Positions 47,750 to 55,894 of a stretch of 64,000 nt of DNA are shown piece after piece. The notes below the pieces were generated by a model. The model had not been told where the DNA came from. It saw only the letters and a program-made list of their open reading frames with translations, and made no database searches. Position 1 is the stretch's first letter. Every line of letters starts with the position of its first letter. The stretch is from DAOUAT01 sp964551735 (GTDB lineage: Bacteria; Chloroflexota; Anaerolineae; CG2-30-64-16): NCBI GenBank assembly GCA_964551735.1, contig CAZKEF010000015.1, positions 1-64,000 of the forward strand. Direction: 5' to 3'. Both the position numbers and the translations under genes were made by a program.

Positions 47750-48652
47750 ATGGAAGCCGTCTTGATCCTGTTTCTCGTCCTGCTGTTGCTATTCGTGTTC
47801 TTTTTGCTGGCGTTCCGGCCGTTGCGGGTCGTGCGCGACTATGAGAGGCTGGTCGTGTTTCGGCTGGGCCGCTTCGCCGGCCAGCGTGGGCCGGGCCTGG
47901 TGTGGCTGTGGCCCATCATTGATCAGGCGGTGCGGGCCAACCTGCGCGAGGATTTCCTGGAGATCCCCAGCCAGACTTGCATCACCCAAGACAACGCGCC
48001 GATTGACATTGACTTTCTGATCTACTGGAAGGTGGTGGATCCGGGCCTGAGCGTGCTGAAGGTGCGCGACTTTGCGGGTGCATCGCAGGGCATCGCCACC
48101 ACCACGCTGCGCGCGGTCATTGGTGACATTCCCCTGGACGACGTGCTGGCTAAGCGCGAGCAGATCAACCAGATCCTGCGCACGAAGCTGGATGAGGTGA
48201 CCGAGCGCTGGGGCGTCAAAGTGACCGGTGTCGAGATCCGCGAGATCGTGCCTCCGCGCGAGATCCAACAGGCGATGAACCGCCAGATGGCGGCCGAGCG
48301 CGAGCGCCGGGCCGTCGTCCTTGAAGCGGACGGCAAGCGCGAGGCCTCCATCAAGGTGGCCGAGGGCGCCAAGCAGGCCGCGATCCTGAACGCCGAAGGG
48401 CAGCGCCAGTCATCCATCCTGAACGCAGAGGGCACGCGCCAGGCCGCGATCCTGAACGCCGAGGGCTACTCGCTGGCGCTGACCAAGATCTACGAGGCCG
48501 CGCAGAACGTGGACAGCAAGACCATGAGCCTGCAATACCTGGATGCGCTGAAGGCGTTGGGCGCGGGGTCGGCGACCAAGTTCATCTTCCCGCTGGAGTT
48601 CGCCAACCTGCTGAAGCCGATCGCGGGGCAGGTGGGAGAGGGGATGAAGTAA
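47750..48652 (+). CDS. Slipin/stomatin (SPFH family)
   Basis: A 300-aa SPFH protein of the stomatin/slipin class: one N-terminal helix (about residues 3-24), Y-E-R-L-V-V-F-R-L-G-R-F, G-P-G-L-V-W-L-W-P, V-T-G-V-E-I-R-E-I-V-P-P. The coiled-coil region carries three near-identical A-I-L-N-A-E-G-x-R-Q units. It ends in a Gly-rich tail. Slipins assemble in membrane rings with NfeD; this gene follows nfeD by 132 bp. Confidence 0.94.
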   Translation: MEAVLILFLVLLLLFVFFLLAFRPLRVVRDYERLVVFRLGRFAGQRGPGLVWLWPIIDQAVRANLREDFLEIPSQTCITQDNAPIDIDFLIYWKVVDPGLSVLKVRDFAGASQGIATTTLRAVIGDIPLDDVLAKREQINQILRTKLDEVTERWGVKVTGVEIREIVPPREIQQAMNRQMAAERERRAVVLEADGKREASIKVAEGAKQAAILNAEGQRQSSILNAEGTRQAAILNAEGYSLALTKIYEAAQNVDSKTMSLQYLDALKALGAGSATKFIFPLEFANLLKPIAGQVGEGMK

Positions 48653-48860
48653 GTGTTGGATCTTGTCCGCAAGTGAGCAACACTCTCACCCTGAGCGGGT
48701 CTGTTTTGTGCAGTGCGTTGCGGCAAGTCTCTAGCGAAGGGTCTCGTTTCGCATTGTGAAGATGCTTCACTGGCTTTTCGGCGCAACTGACTTCGGGCAG
48801 CGGACCCGTCCAGCATGACATAAGGTGGCCTCTTGGCGGGATGCCTTTGCCACCGAAGAC
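48653..48860. repeat. CTGAGCGGG/CAGCGAAGGGTCTC intergenic repeat
   Basis: CACCCTGAGCGGGTCTG, AGCGAAGGGTCTCG and AGATGCTTCAC words, matching a copy at 58538-58605. The region up to the SRP RNA promoter holds no gene. Confidence 0.55.
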
Positions 48861-48867
48861 GGATTCT

Positions 48868-48896
48868 TTGACAAAATCGCCCCCTTCGAGTACCAT
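48868..48896 (+). promoter_or_regulatory. Promoter of the SRP RNA
   Basis: TTGACA (48868-48873), 17 bp, TACCAT (48891-48896); transcription would start at about 48903. Confidence 0.75.
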
Positions 48897-48903
48897 GATG
48901 CAT

Positions 48904-49174
48904 GGTCGTGCTAGACGGGGAACTAGCGGTGCCCTGTAACCCGCAATCCGCTACAGCGGGGTCGAATTCCTTGTCTGAGGGTCTGCGGTCAGCGGGACTG
49001 CTGGGCCAGCGGGCGTTGATGGTTGGGTCCTGTGCGGCGGGGGCCTGTGAACCTGGTCAGGATCGGAAGGTAGCAGCCATAAGCGGTTACCCTCGGGTGC
49101 CACGGGGTTGCCTGGCCTGAGCAAGCTGGTTTATGCAAGCCGAGTGACGAGGGTCGAAGCAAGGTGCACGACCA
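48904..49174 (+). ncRNA. ffs: Signal recognition particle RNA, large Alu-containing type
   Basis: A 271-nt RNA of the Bacillus-like large SRP RNA class. The S-domain core shows CCTGGTCAGGATCGGAAGGTAGCAGCC, the conserved SRP54-binding region with the GGAA loop. The Alu-type 5' end (GCGGTGCCCTGTAACCCGCAATCC) and matching 3' segment (GTGCCACGGGGTTGCCTGG and AAGGTGCACG) are also present. It binds Ffh and targets nascent membrane proteins. A consensus promoter ends 7 nt upstream and a strong terminator follows. ORFs over it are spurious. Confidence 0.93.
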
Positions 49175-49187
49175 GGCATCATGCAGG

Positions 49188-49232
49188 CGGGCCTGTAGGG
49201 ACGGGGATACCCCGCCCCTACAGGCCCGTTTT
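49188..49232 (+). terminator. Strong terminator of the SRP RNA
   Basis: CGGGCCTGTAGGG pairs with CCCTACAGGCCCG, with inner CGGGG/CCCCG across a 3-nt loop, followed by TTTT. The GTAGGGACGGGG...CCCCGCCCCTAC core also looks like a mobile intergenic repeat. Confidence 0.9.
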
Positions 49233-49323
49233 GCATTCTGTGCGTCTCTTGATGCGCGGTGTCGTTACTGTCGACATCGAGCAGGGTGACCTCCCTGGGT
49301 CAAGTCGCCTGTCTGCCCGCACC

Positions 49324-52086
49324 TTAAGGTATCTCCACCTTCTTAACCGTCCAATGGTCGCGCGTCCCGAACAGCCCAACCCTGGTTTCCAGCCGCACCC
49401 GGTCGGCCGCGCGGTATACCCCTACGATGAGTTGGTACGTTCCCGGCTCCAGGTCCGGCGGTAGCGAGAGTGTGTGCCGGTCGCCCACCAGCTCGCCCGC
49501 GGCCCAGGCCTGGGTGGGGTAGCGTCCGCCGGCCGGCTCCGCTTCCAGCCCGGCGGCCACGGCGCCGGGCGCGTCCTGCAACTGCACCACCACCACCAGC
49601 GGCTCGCCGGGCGCGTCCGCGGCCTGCCACAGCAGTATAAGCGGGATCTCGCCGCCGGCTGCGACCGTCGTCGCCGGGGTGGACGCCTCGATCAGCGCCA
49701 GGGGACCGAAGCGGGCTAACGCGGTGTTCGTAGTCGCGGCTTCAGCCGCTCGCGTGATGATCACCTCCCCCAGGTACACGCCGTTGGGCGAGGCCGCGAG
49801 GCCGCCGGGGACGGCTTGTGCGGGCCAGGGCTGGCCGGTGGCCGGGTCGTAGACCACCAGCTCAATGCGGTAGGTGCCCGGCGGCGTGCCCGGCGGGATC
49901 GGCAGGCTGGCGGTCTGGCGGACGACCTGCCCCACAGGCCAGGCGCTGCCCGGATAGCCCGGCCCGGCCGGTCGCTCGTCGGCGCCCTGGGCCCAGGTCG
50001 TTCCATCGGCCGCCACCAGCCGCACCGAGACCGCGAAGTCGGCCGGCGCCGCGGCGAACTGCCACTCCAGCACCGGGTAGACCGTCGCGCCGCTGGCGAC
50101 CTGATCGGGGAGCGGGCCGGCGCGGGCGGTGAGGCCCGACGCAAGGATGGCCGCGGGCCAATCCGCCGCCACTTCCTGCCCCGCGCGGGGCAGGAACCCC
50201 TGCACGCGCATGAACGCCTCGCCGGGGAAGACCTGATCCTCAAAGACCTGCCCATCCTCGGCCAGCCAGGCACGGATGCGGCCCGTCGGGTCGTTGACGG
50301 TGTCGTAGATGCGGTAGTGCCAGACGCGGTCGAACCGCCCGAACAGCGCGGCGATCTGCTCCTCCGCCACGTCTGCGGGCAGCGCGAAGAAATCGGAGCG
50401 GGGATCGGCCCAGCCCAGGCCGGGGTCGCCGTCAATGTGCCCGGTCGTTACCATGACCAGCGCGCCGTCCGGCCGCGGCGCGGGCAGGTCGGCCGTGAGC
50501 CGGGTGCGGCCGGCGATCGGCCCATCCCAGTAGGTCGTCAGCGCGGTGTAGGACCAGCCCGCGTTGGCCAGCACCACGTCTCCGGGCCTCCAGCGCGCCT
50601 GAAGATACTGCACGGCCCCGCGGTGGTCGTCGGCGCGCAGGGGCGGGTCGGTCCAGAACGCGTGTAGCGTCACGCCCGCGGCGGCCAGCCAGATCAGCGC
50701 GGCGGCGCCTGCACCTACCCCCCAACCCCTTCCCTGCGAGGGAGGGGGCGCGCCGCTCCCCCATCTCCTGCATGGTGAGAAGGACAGGGGGGTGAGGTTC
50801 CCCCACAGCAACGCCAACCCGGCCGCCAACACGACATAAAACGCCGGGCTGTAGGTGAACAGATAGCGCACATGGTACAGCGGTGTCGCCAGCGAGATCA
50901 GCAGGATGAGGGCGAGGGGGCCAAAGGTGGCGATCGGTAGACCGCTGACGGCGGACAGCGGACCGTTGACGGCTGACGGCTGATGGCGGTCCTCCGTCGG
51001 CGGTCGGCGGTCATCTGCCCCCAGTCCCCAGAGCGCGACCAACCCCACCCCATACAGCGCCAGCGTCAGCACCAGGGCCGGCCAGAGCCAGGCGGGCGCG
51101 GATTGGCCGAGGCTCAGCGCGGTCCAGCTTTCGGTCAAGGCGTTGAGGATGTTCGGCGCAACGCGCCACGGCGGCACAGGCGGGTTCGTGGCCTGCCGCC
51201 AGGCGAGCGGGATCCACGGCGCGTAAAGCAGCGCGGCCGCGAGGTTGGCGAGGATGAGGGGTTGGAGGTTGGAAGCTGGACTGCCTGCGTAGCAGGTGTG
51301 GAAGCTGGAAGCTGCGGGTTGACTGTTGACGGCCGCTCGTTGACCGTTGTCCGCTGTCTGCCGTCGGCTGTCTGCCGTCCGTTGACGGTTGACCGCAGAC
51401 CGCCGACTGTTGACCGCGATCTGCCACAGCGCCCACAGGTTCAGCGGGATGAGGAGAAAGGCGAAGTAGTAGAGGGTGTACATGCCGGCTGCGGCGGCCA
51501 GCGCATAGATTGTCCACCATTCAATTGGGACGCGGATGAACGCGGATAAACGCGGATCAATCTTGTTATCCGCGCTCGTCCGCGCTCGTCCGCGTCGGCA
51601 TTTCAGCGCATTGAGTAACGTGTACATCGTGATCACGCCCAGCCCCGCGCCGAGGGTGTACATGCGTACTTCCTGGCTGTACCAGACGTTGTAGGGGCTG
51701 AGCGCGACCAAGGCGGCGGCGATCAGGGCGACTCGGGGGTCGGCCAGGCACCGGGCCAGCGCGTAGACCAACGCGATCAGCAGGACGCCGAAGAAGAGGG
51801 AGAAGAAACCCGCGGCGAACTCCAGCCCGATCCCGCTGGGGTCAGCATGGCCGGCCGGATAGCCGGTCAACAGCAGCCAGCCGCGCAGCAGGATGTAGTA
51901 GCCGGGCGGGTGGATGTCGCCCGCGGTGTGGCGGATCAGCTCGGGCAGGGGGCTGCCGGCCAGCGCGGTGCTGACCGTCTCATCGTACCACAGGCTGTCC
52001 GCGCCGAGGCGGAAGAACCGCAGGGCCGTGCCGGCGAGCAGGATCAGGCTGAAAGGCAACCGTTGGCGGCGTAGGATTGATCTCAT
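49324..52086 (-). CDS. GT39-like membrane glycosyltransferase with repeat-derived insertions
   Basis: A 920-aa protein of the dolichyl-phosphate-mannose mannosyltransferase (PMT/GT39, PMT_2) type: about 10 helices over the first 480 residues and an early loop with L-W-Y-D-E-T-V-S-T, whose Asp-Glu pair is the usual catalytic site, and H-P-P-G-Y-Y near residue 60. A soluble C-terminal half with two similar beta domains (P-I-P-P-G-T-P-P-G-T-Y-R-I-E-L, later L-P-P-D-L-E-P-G-T-Y-Q-L-I) follows. Four stretches (about residues 163-188, 225-280, 354-381, 426-458) are low-complexity and encoded by word repeats. Expected to transfer a sugar from a lipid carrier to an envelope acceptor. The first ATG has a very close ribosome site. 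Confidence 0.88.
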   Translation of the reverse strand: MRSILRRQRLPFSLILLAGTALRFFRLGADSLWYDETVSTALAGSPLPELIRHTAGDIHPPGYYILLRGWLLLTGYPAGHADPSGIGLEFAAGFFSLFFGVLLIALVYALARCLADPRVALIAAALVALSPYNVWYSQEVRMYTLGAGLGVITMYTLLNALKCRRGRARTSADNKIDPRLSAFIRVPIEWWTIYALAAAAGMYTLYYFAFLLIPLNLWALWQIAVNSRRSAVNRQRTADSRRQTADNGQRAAVNSQPAASSFHTCYAGSPASNLQPLILANLAAALLYAPWIPLAWRQATNPPVPPWRVAPNILNALTESWTALSLGQSAPAWLWPALVLTLALYGVGLVALWGLGADDRRPPTEDRHQPSAVNGPLSAVSGLPIATFGPLALILLISLATPLYHVRYLFTYSPAFYVVLAAGLALLWGNLTPLSFSPCRRWGSGAPPPSQGRGWGVGAGAAALIWLAAAGVTLHAFWTDPPLRADDHRGAVQYLQARWRPGDVVLANAGWSYTALTTYWDGPIAGRTRLTADLPAPRPDGALVMVTTGHIDGDPGLGWADPRSDFFALPADVAEEQIAALFGRFDRVWHYRIYDTVNDPTGRIRAWLAEDGQVFEDQVFPGEAFMRVQGFLPRAGQEVAADWPAAILASGLTARAGPLPDQVASGATVYPVLEWQFAAAPADFAVSVRLVAADGTTWAQGADERPAGPGYPGSAWPVGQVVRQTASLPIPPGTPPGTYRIELVVYDPATGQPWPAQAVPGGLAASPNGVYLGEVIITRAAEAATTNTALARFGPLALIEASTPATTVAAGGEIPLILLWQAADAPGEPLVVVVQLQDAPGAVAAGLEAEPAGGRYPTQAWAAGELVGDRHTLSLPPDLEPGTYQLIVGVYRAADRVRLETRVGLFGTRDHWTVKKVEIP

Positions 52087-52249
52087 CCTTCCGGCATCTC
52101 AGTTCTTTCCCGAAGAGCGTCATGGCGAGCGCTCATTGGGTCTTCATGTGAAAACGAAGAGACCTGGAATCGAGGCTTTAGCCGGTTGGCTGGTTGGTGC
52201 GAGAGACCGGCTGAAGCCTCGACTCCGGGTTGGCAAGTGACTGCGTTTT
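52087..52249. repeat. Gap with GGAATCGAGGCTTTAGCCGG palindrome
   Basis: GGAATCGAGGCTTTAGCCGG (52166-52185) and CCGGCTGAAGCCTCGACTCC (52207-52226) form a 20-bp inverted repeat with two mismatches. It starts about 80 bp before the GT39-like gene, and the symporter stop is 24 bp away. No gene. Confidence 0.8.
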
Positions 52250-53650
52250 TCACCCAGTAGCATTCGCCTGCCGCTCGGCGATCTGGCGCAGGGTCTCCGC
52301 GTGGCCGGCCTTGGTGATGGGGAACTTGTAGACCAGGTAGATCCCTGCGGCCAGCACCAGCGCCGGCACCGGTCCGATCATCAGGCGGATCGCCAACAGC
52401 GCGCTGTCGGGCTGGACGATGGCCTCGGTCGCGCCGGCCGGCGGTGTGATGTAGCCGGACGCGGCCAGCGCCTGGCTCACCATGAACAGCCCTAACGCCA
52501 GCCCCAGCTTCTGCAACAGCACGAAGAAGCCGTAGTACGCACCCTCGCGGCGCTTGCCGGTTTGCAGCTCGTCCAACTCAATCACGTCCGGCAGCATGGA
52601 CCAGGGCACCAGGTAGGCCGTCGCCACGCCGACCCCGGCCAACATGCCCAGCACGATGATCACCCAGCTCGGCCAGGCAGGCTGCACGAAGAAGAGCGCG
52701 AAGGCGACCAGGATCCAGAAGATCATGCCCCGGTAGTACACCCCCTTCTTGCCCACCCGCCGGCTGATGGCGGTCCAGATGAAGAGCCAGATCAGCGCGC
52801 TGCCCTGCACTGCCAGGATCACCGGCGCCACCAGGCCGGGCTGCCGCAGCCAGTAGGTGAGATAGTAGACAACGATGGTGGAGACGGTCTGCACCACCAG
52901 CCACGAGAGCAGGTAGATGCCAGTGACATAGCGGAAAGCGCGGTTGCTGAACGTAGTCTTCAACCCCGCCAGGAACGGCAGCGTCTCCGCTTCTTCCGCG
53001 GTGTGGCGCTCGTAGGTGCCCCAGAACGCGAAGAAGAACGGCAGCGTGGCGACGATGGCCCAGATCGCGGCCGAGATCATGTAGCCTGTCTGTTCCGTGC
53101 CGCCGCCGGCCTTGATCGCATCCACGATCAGCGGATGGGCCACGGCCGCGATCAGCCCGCTGCCGATGGAGAAGGCGAAGCGGAAGGAGTTCAGGCTGGT
53201 GCGCTCGTCATAGTCCCGGGTCAGCTCCGGCGTCAGCGCAGTGTAGGGCACGTTGACCACGGTGAACGCGGTGTCCAACATCAGCGAGACGATGAGATAG
53301 TACCAGAACTTGCCCCCCGCGCCCACGTTGGGGACCAGGAACAGCAGGAAGAAGGTGAGGCCGAACGGGATCGCGCCGAACAGGAACCAGGGCCGGCGGC
53401 GCCCCCAACGCGTGCGCACCCGGTCGGACACCATGCCGATGACCGGGTCGTTGAACGCATCCCAGATCTTGGCCAGCAGCAGGATCAGGCCCGCCACCGC
53501 CGGGGTGATCCGGGCGATGTCGGTGAGGAAATAGAGTAAGAAGAAGGACATGATGGCAGTGGCCACGGCCGGCCCGACATCGCCAGCGCCGAAGGCGAAT
53601 TTGGTAATGAGCGGGACCTTTTCGGAGGAGGTGTCGGTGGGTGCTTTCAT
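52250..53650 (-). CDS. GPH-family glycoside/sugar:cation symporter
   Basis: A 466-aa 12-helix transporter of the glycoside-pentoside-hexuronide:cation (MelB-like) family. Marks: F-G-A-G-D-V-G-P near the N-terminus, W-D-A-F-N-D-P-V-I-G followed by D-R-V-R-T-R-W-G-R-R-R-P, and L-N-S-F-R-F-A-F-S-I in helix 5 region. Start 53650 has AGGGAG 6 nt upstream. It is divergent from the PIG-L/MFS/GH4 operon, with the two promoters 7 bp apart, so sugar uptake and breakdown are probably co-regulated. Confidence 0.92.
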   Translation of the reverse strand: MKAPTDTSSEKVPLITKFAFGAGDVGPAVATAIMSFFLLYFLTDIARITPAVAGLILLLAKIWDAFNDPVIGMVSDRVRTRWGRRRPWFLFGAIPFGLTFFLLFLVPNVGAGGKFWYYLIVSLMLDTAFTVVNVPYTALTPELTRDYDERTSLNSFRFAFSIGSGLIAAVAHPLIVDAIKAGGGTEQTGYMISAAIWAIVATLPFFFAFWGTYERHTAEEAETLPFLAGLKTTFSNRAFRYVTGIYLLSWLVVQTVSTIVVYYLTYWLRQPGLVAPVILAVQGSALIWLFIWTAISRRVGKKGVYYRGMIFWILVAFALFFVQPAWPSWVIIVLGMLAGVGVATAYLVPWSMLPDVIELDELQTGKRREGAYYGFFVLLQKLGLALGLFMVSQALAASGYITPPAGATEAIVQPDSALLAIRLMIGPVPALVLAAGIYLVYKFPITKAGHAETLRQIAERQANATG

Positions 53651-53693
53651 GATGACTCCCTTTCGAGATGAAGTGGCATAATGGACAGGTGGG

Positions 53694-53722
53694 ATGATAG
53701 CATGGAGGCCGGGTGGTGTCAA
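53694..53722 (-). promoter_or_regulatory. Promoter of the GPH symporter
   Basis: TTGACA (53722-53717), 17 bp, TATCAT (53699-53694) on the minus strand. Confidence 0.85.
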
Positions 53723-53729
53723 AGCCTTC

Positions 53730-53758
53730 TTGACGTAAGTCCCATCTTGACATATGCT
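53730..53758 (+). promoter_or_regulatory. Promoter of the PIG-L/MFS/GH4 operon
   Basis: TTGACG (53730-53735), 17 bp, TATGCT (53753-53758). A second TTGACA word lies inside the spacer at 53747-53752. Confidence 0.65.
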
Positions 53759-53789
53759 ATGACGTAATTCTGTTTTGTGGGAGGCGACG

Positions 53790-54590
53790 ATGCCTGGAAC
53801 GGTCCTTGCCCTGGTTCCTCACCCCGATGACGCCGAGATTTATGCCGGTGGCTTGCTGGCCAAGCTGGCGTCTGAAGGTGCGACGGTCCACATCGTGGTC
53901 GCCACCGACGGCCGCTGCGGCTCCTTCCTGGAAGATAGCGCCGAACTGGTTGAGTTGCGCAGCGAAGAGATGCGCCGCGCGGCGGCTGCGTTGGGCGCGC
54001 AGCCGCCTACCTTGCTTGGCTTTCCCGACATGGGCCTCGATGCGCTGCCGGCTGGCGTGCTGCGCGAGCGTTTCGTGCATGCTATCCGCCTGCGTTGCCC
54101 CGATGTCGTCGTGGCGCAAGACCCCTACGCCCTGTATGAGCCGCACCCGGATCACAGGGCTGTGGCCTGGGCTGCTACCGAGGCGATCAACGCGGCTGGC
54201 TTGCCGCTGATCTATCCACAGCACATGGCCGACGGGCTGGCGCCCCACGTGGCGACCGAGAAGTACTTTTACGGCGACACCTTGCCCAGTGCAAACAAGA
54301 TTGTAGACATAACGCCCTGGATGGATGTCAAGCTGGCTGCGGTAGCCGAGCATCGCTCGCAAGTGATCTTCCTGGTGGAGGGTCTGCTGCGCCAGGCGGG
54401 GGTGGCCGGTTTGGACGTGGCTGCGGCGCTGGGGTCGGCGGCCGAGAGCCCGGCGTTATTGCTGGCCTGGGGGCTGCGCCAGCGCGCGGCCGCGGTCGGG
54501 GCGCAGGTTGGGATGACCTATGCCGAGGTCTATCGCTATGAACGGTTCAACCCGTTGATCGAAGCTCTTCTGGTTCAGGTGCGGCAATGA
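53790..54590 (+). CDS. PIG-L family (LmbE-like) deacetylase
   Basis: A 266-aa zinc-dependent deacetylase that removes acetyl groups from N-acetylglucosamine-type sugars or related compounds. Metal-binding motif P-H-P-D-D-A-E at residues 9-15 and the later E-P-H-P-D-H-R-A, with G-F-P-D-M-G in the active-site loop. GGGAGG lies 5 nt upstream of the chosen ATG. It overlaps the following MFS gene by 4 nt. With GH4 and a sugar kinase downstream, an amino-sugar glycoside is a reasonable substrate guess. Confidence 0.92.
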   Translation: MPGTVLALVPHPDDAEIYAGGLLAKLASEGATVHIVVATDGRCGSFLEDSAELVELRSEEMRRAAAALGAQPPTLLGFPDMGLDALPAGVLRERFVHAIRLRCPDVVVAQDPYALYEPHPDHRAVAWAATEAINAAGLPLIYPQHMADGLAPHVATEKYFYGDTLPSANKIVDITPWMDVKLAAVAEHRSQVIFLVEGLLRQAGVAGLDVAAALGSAAESPALLLAWGLRQRAAAVGAQVGMTYAEVYRYERFNPLIEALLVQVRQ

Positions 54591-55894
54591 CCTTTCGCAG
54601 AACCTCCAAACACCGTTGGTTCGTGGTCGGCGTCTTCTTCGCCTTCATGCTATTGCACCAGTCCGATCGGCTGCTGATCGGCACGCTGACGCCGGACATT
54701 ATGGACACCTTCCAGATCAGTATGACCCAGATGGGCGCGGTGTCCACTGGCGCACTGATCGTCGGCGCCATCTTCTACCCGATATGGGGCTACCTGTACG
54801 ATCGTTACGGCCGGGCAAAGTTGCTGGCGTTGGCCTCGTTCCTCTGGGGGGCCACGACCTGGCTGAACGCGCTGGCGCCTAACTTCAGGACGTACCTGGT
54901 CACCCGCTCGTCCACCGGCATTGATGACTCCTCCTATCCCGGCCTGTACAGCCTGATCTCGGATTACTTCGGGCCCAGGGTGCGCGGTAAGATCTACGGC
55001 CTCTTGCAACTGACCATGCCGCTGGGCTTTCTCGCCGGCATGATCCTGGCGTTGTCGCTGCGAGAGGTGATCGGTTGGCGCGGCGTCTTTTACATCACCG
55101 GCAGCCTGGGGGGCTTGCTGGCCCTGGTCATCTTTCTGGGTGTGCGCGAGCCGCCGCGTGGGGGCAGCGAGCCGGAACTGGCCGATCTGGAGCACATCAG
55201 CGCCTATCGTTTCAGCTGGCCAATCGCCCGACAACTGTTTCAGAAGCGGAGCCTGCGCTTGCTCTTCATCCAGGGCTTTTTCGGCGTCTTTCCGTGGAAC
55301 GTGATCACCTTTTGGTTCTTCACCTACCTGGAGAAGGAGCGCGGTTACACTGGTAGCGCCCTCTTAGTCACAATGGCCGTCGCGGTGATCGTGTTGGCGC
55401 TGGGGTATCCGGTGGGCGGCGCGTTGGGTGACAGGCTATTCCAGCGCACCCCTCGCGGTCGGGTTATCGTGTCCACTGTCGGCGTTGTGCTCGGCGCGAT
55501 ACTCCTCACGATCACTCTGAGCCTGCCGGTCGCCAACCAGAGCCTGTTTCTGGTGATGCTGGCGCTGACCGCGATCTTCATCCCATTTGCCGCGCCCAAC
55601 GTTATTTCCACAGTGTATGATGTGACCCTGCCCGAGGTGCGGAGCACGGCCCTATCCATCCAGAGCTTCATCGAGTCGGCCGGCGCGGCGCTGTCGCCGC
55701 TGATCGCCGGCTTTATCGCCGACCGGTCATCGTTGGGCACAGCGATCTTGCTGATTTGCGTGTCCACCTGGATCGTCTGCGGCCTCTTCTTCACTGGTGT
55801 GGCGTTCATCGTGCCTAAGGATATCGCTATGCTGCGGGCACAGATGCGAGAGCGGGCCGATCACGAGCGGGCCACACAGAAGGTGGCGTTGTAA
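54587..55894 (+). CDS. MFS transporter (sugar or sugar-acid type)
   Basis: A 435-aa 12-helix transporter. D-R-L-L-I-G-T-L-T-P-D-I near the first helix and G-Y-L-Y-D-R-Y-G-R-A-K in the 2-3 loop are typical of the anion:cation symporter (ACS)-like or similar MFS families; the second half has G-Y-P-V-G-G-A-L-G-D-R. Coupled to PIG-L by a 4-nt overlap and to GH4 by TAATG. A second importer or exporter for the same sugar pathway is likely. Confidence 0.9.
   Translation: MTFRRTSKHRWFVVGVFFAFMLLHQSDRLLIGTLTPDIMDTFQISMTQMGAVSTGALIVGAIFYPIWGYLYDRYGRAKLLALASFLWGATTWLNALAPNFRTYLVTRSSTGIDDSSYPGLYSLISDYFGPRVRGKIYGLLQLTMPLGFLAGMILALSLREVIGWRGVFYITGSLGGLLALVIFLGVREPPRGGSEPELADLEHISAYRFSWPIARQLFQKRSLRLLFIQGFFGVFPWNVITFWFFTYLEKERGYTGSALLVTMAVAVIVLALGYPVGGALGDRLFQRTPRGRVIVSTVGVVLGAILLTITLSLPVANQSLFLVMLALTAIFIPFAAPNVISTVYDVTLPEVRSTALSIQSFIESAGAALSPLIAGFIADRSSLGTAILLICVSTWIVCGLFFTGVAFIVPKDIAMLRAQMRERADHERATQKVAL

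Noticed and set aside
48902..49120. A small ORF inside the SRP RNA
   Set aside because: The region matches SRP RNA, and the peptide has no codon or motif support.
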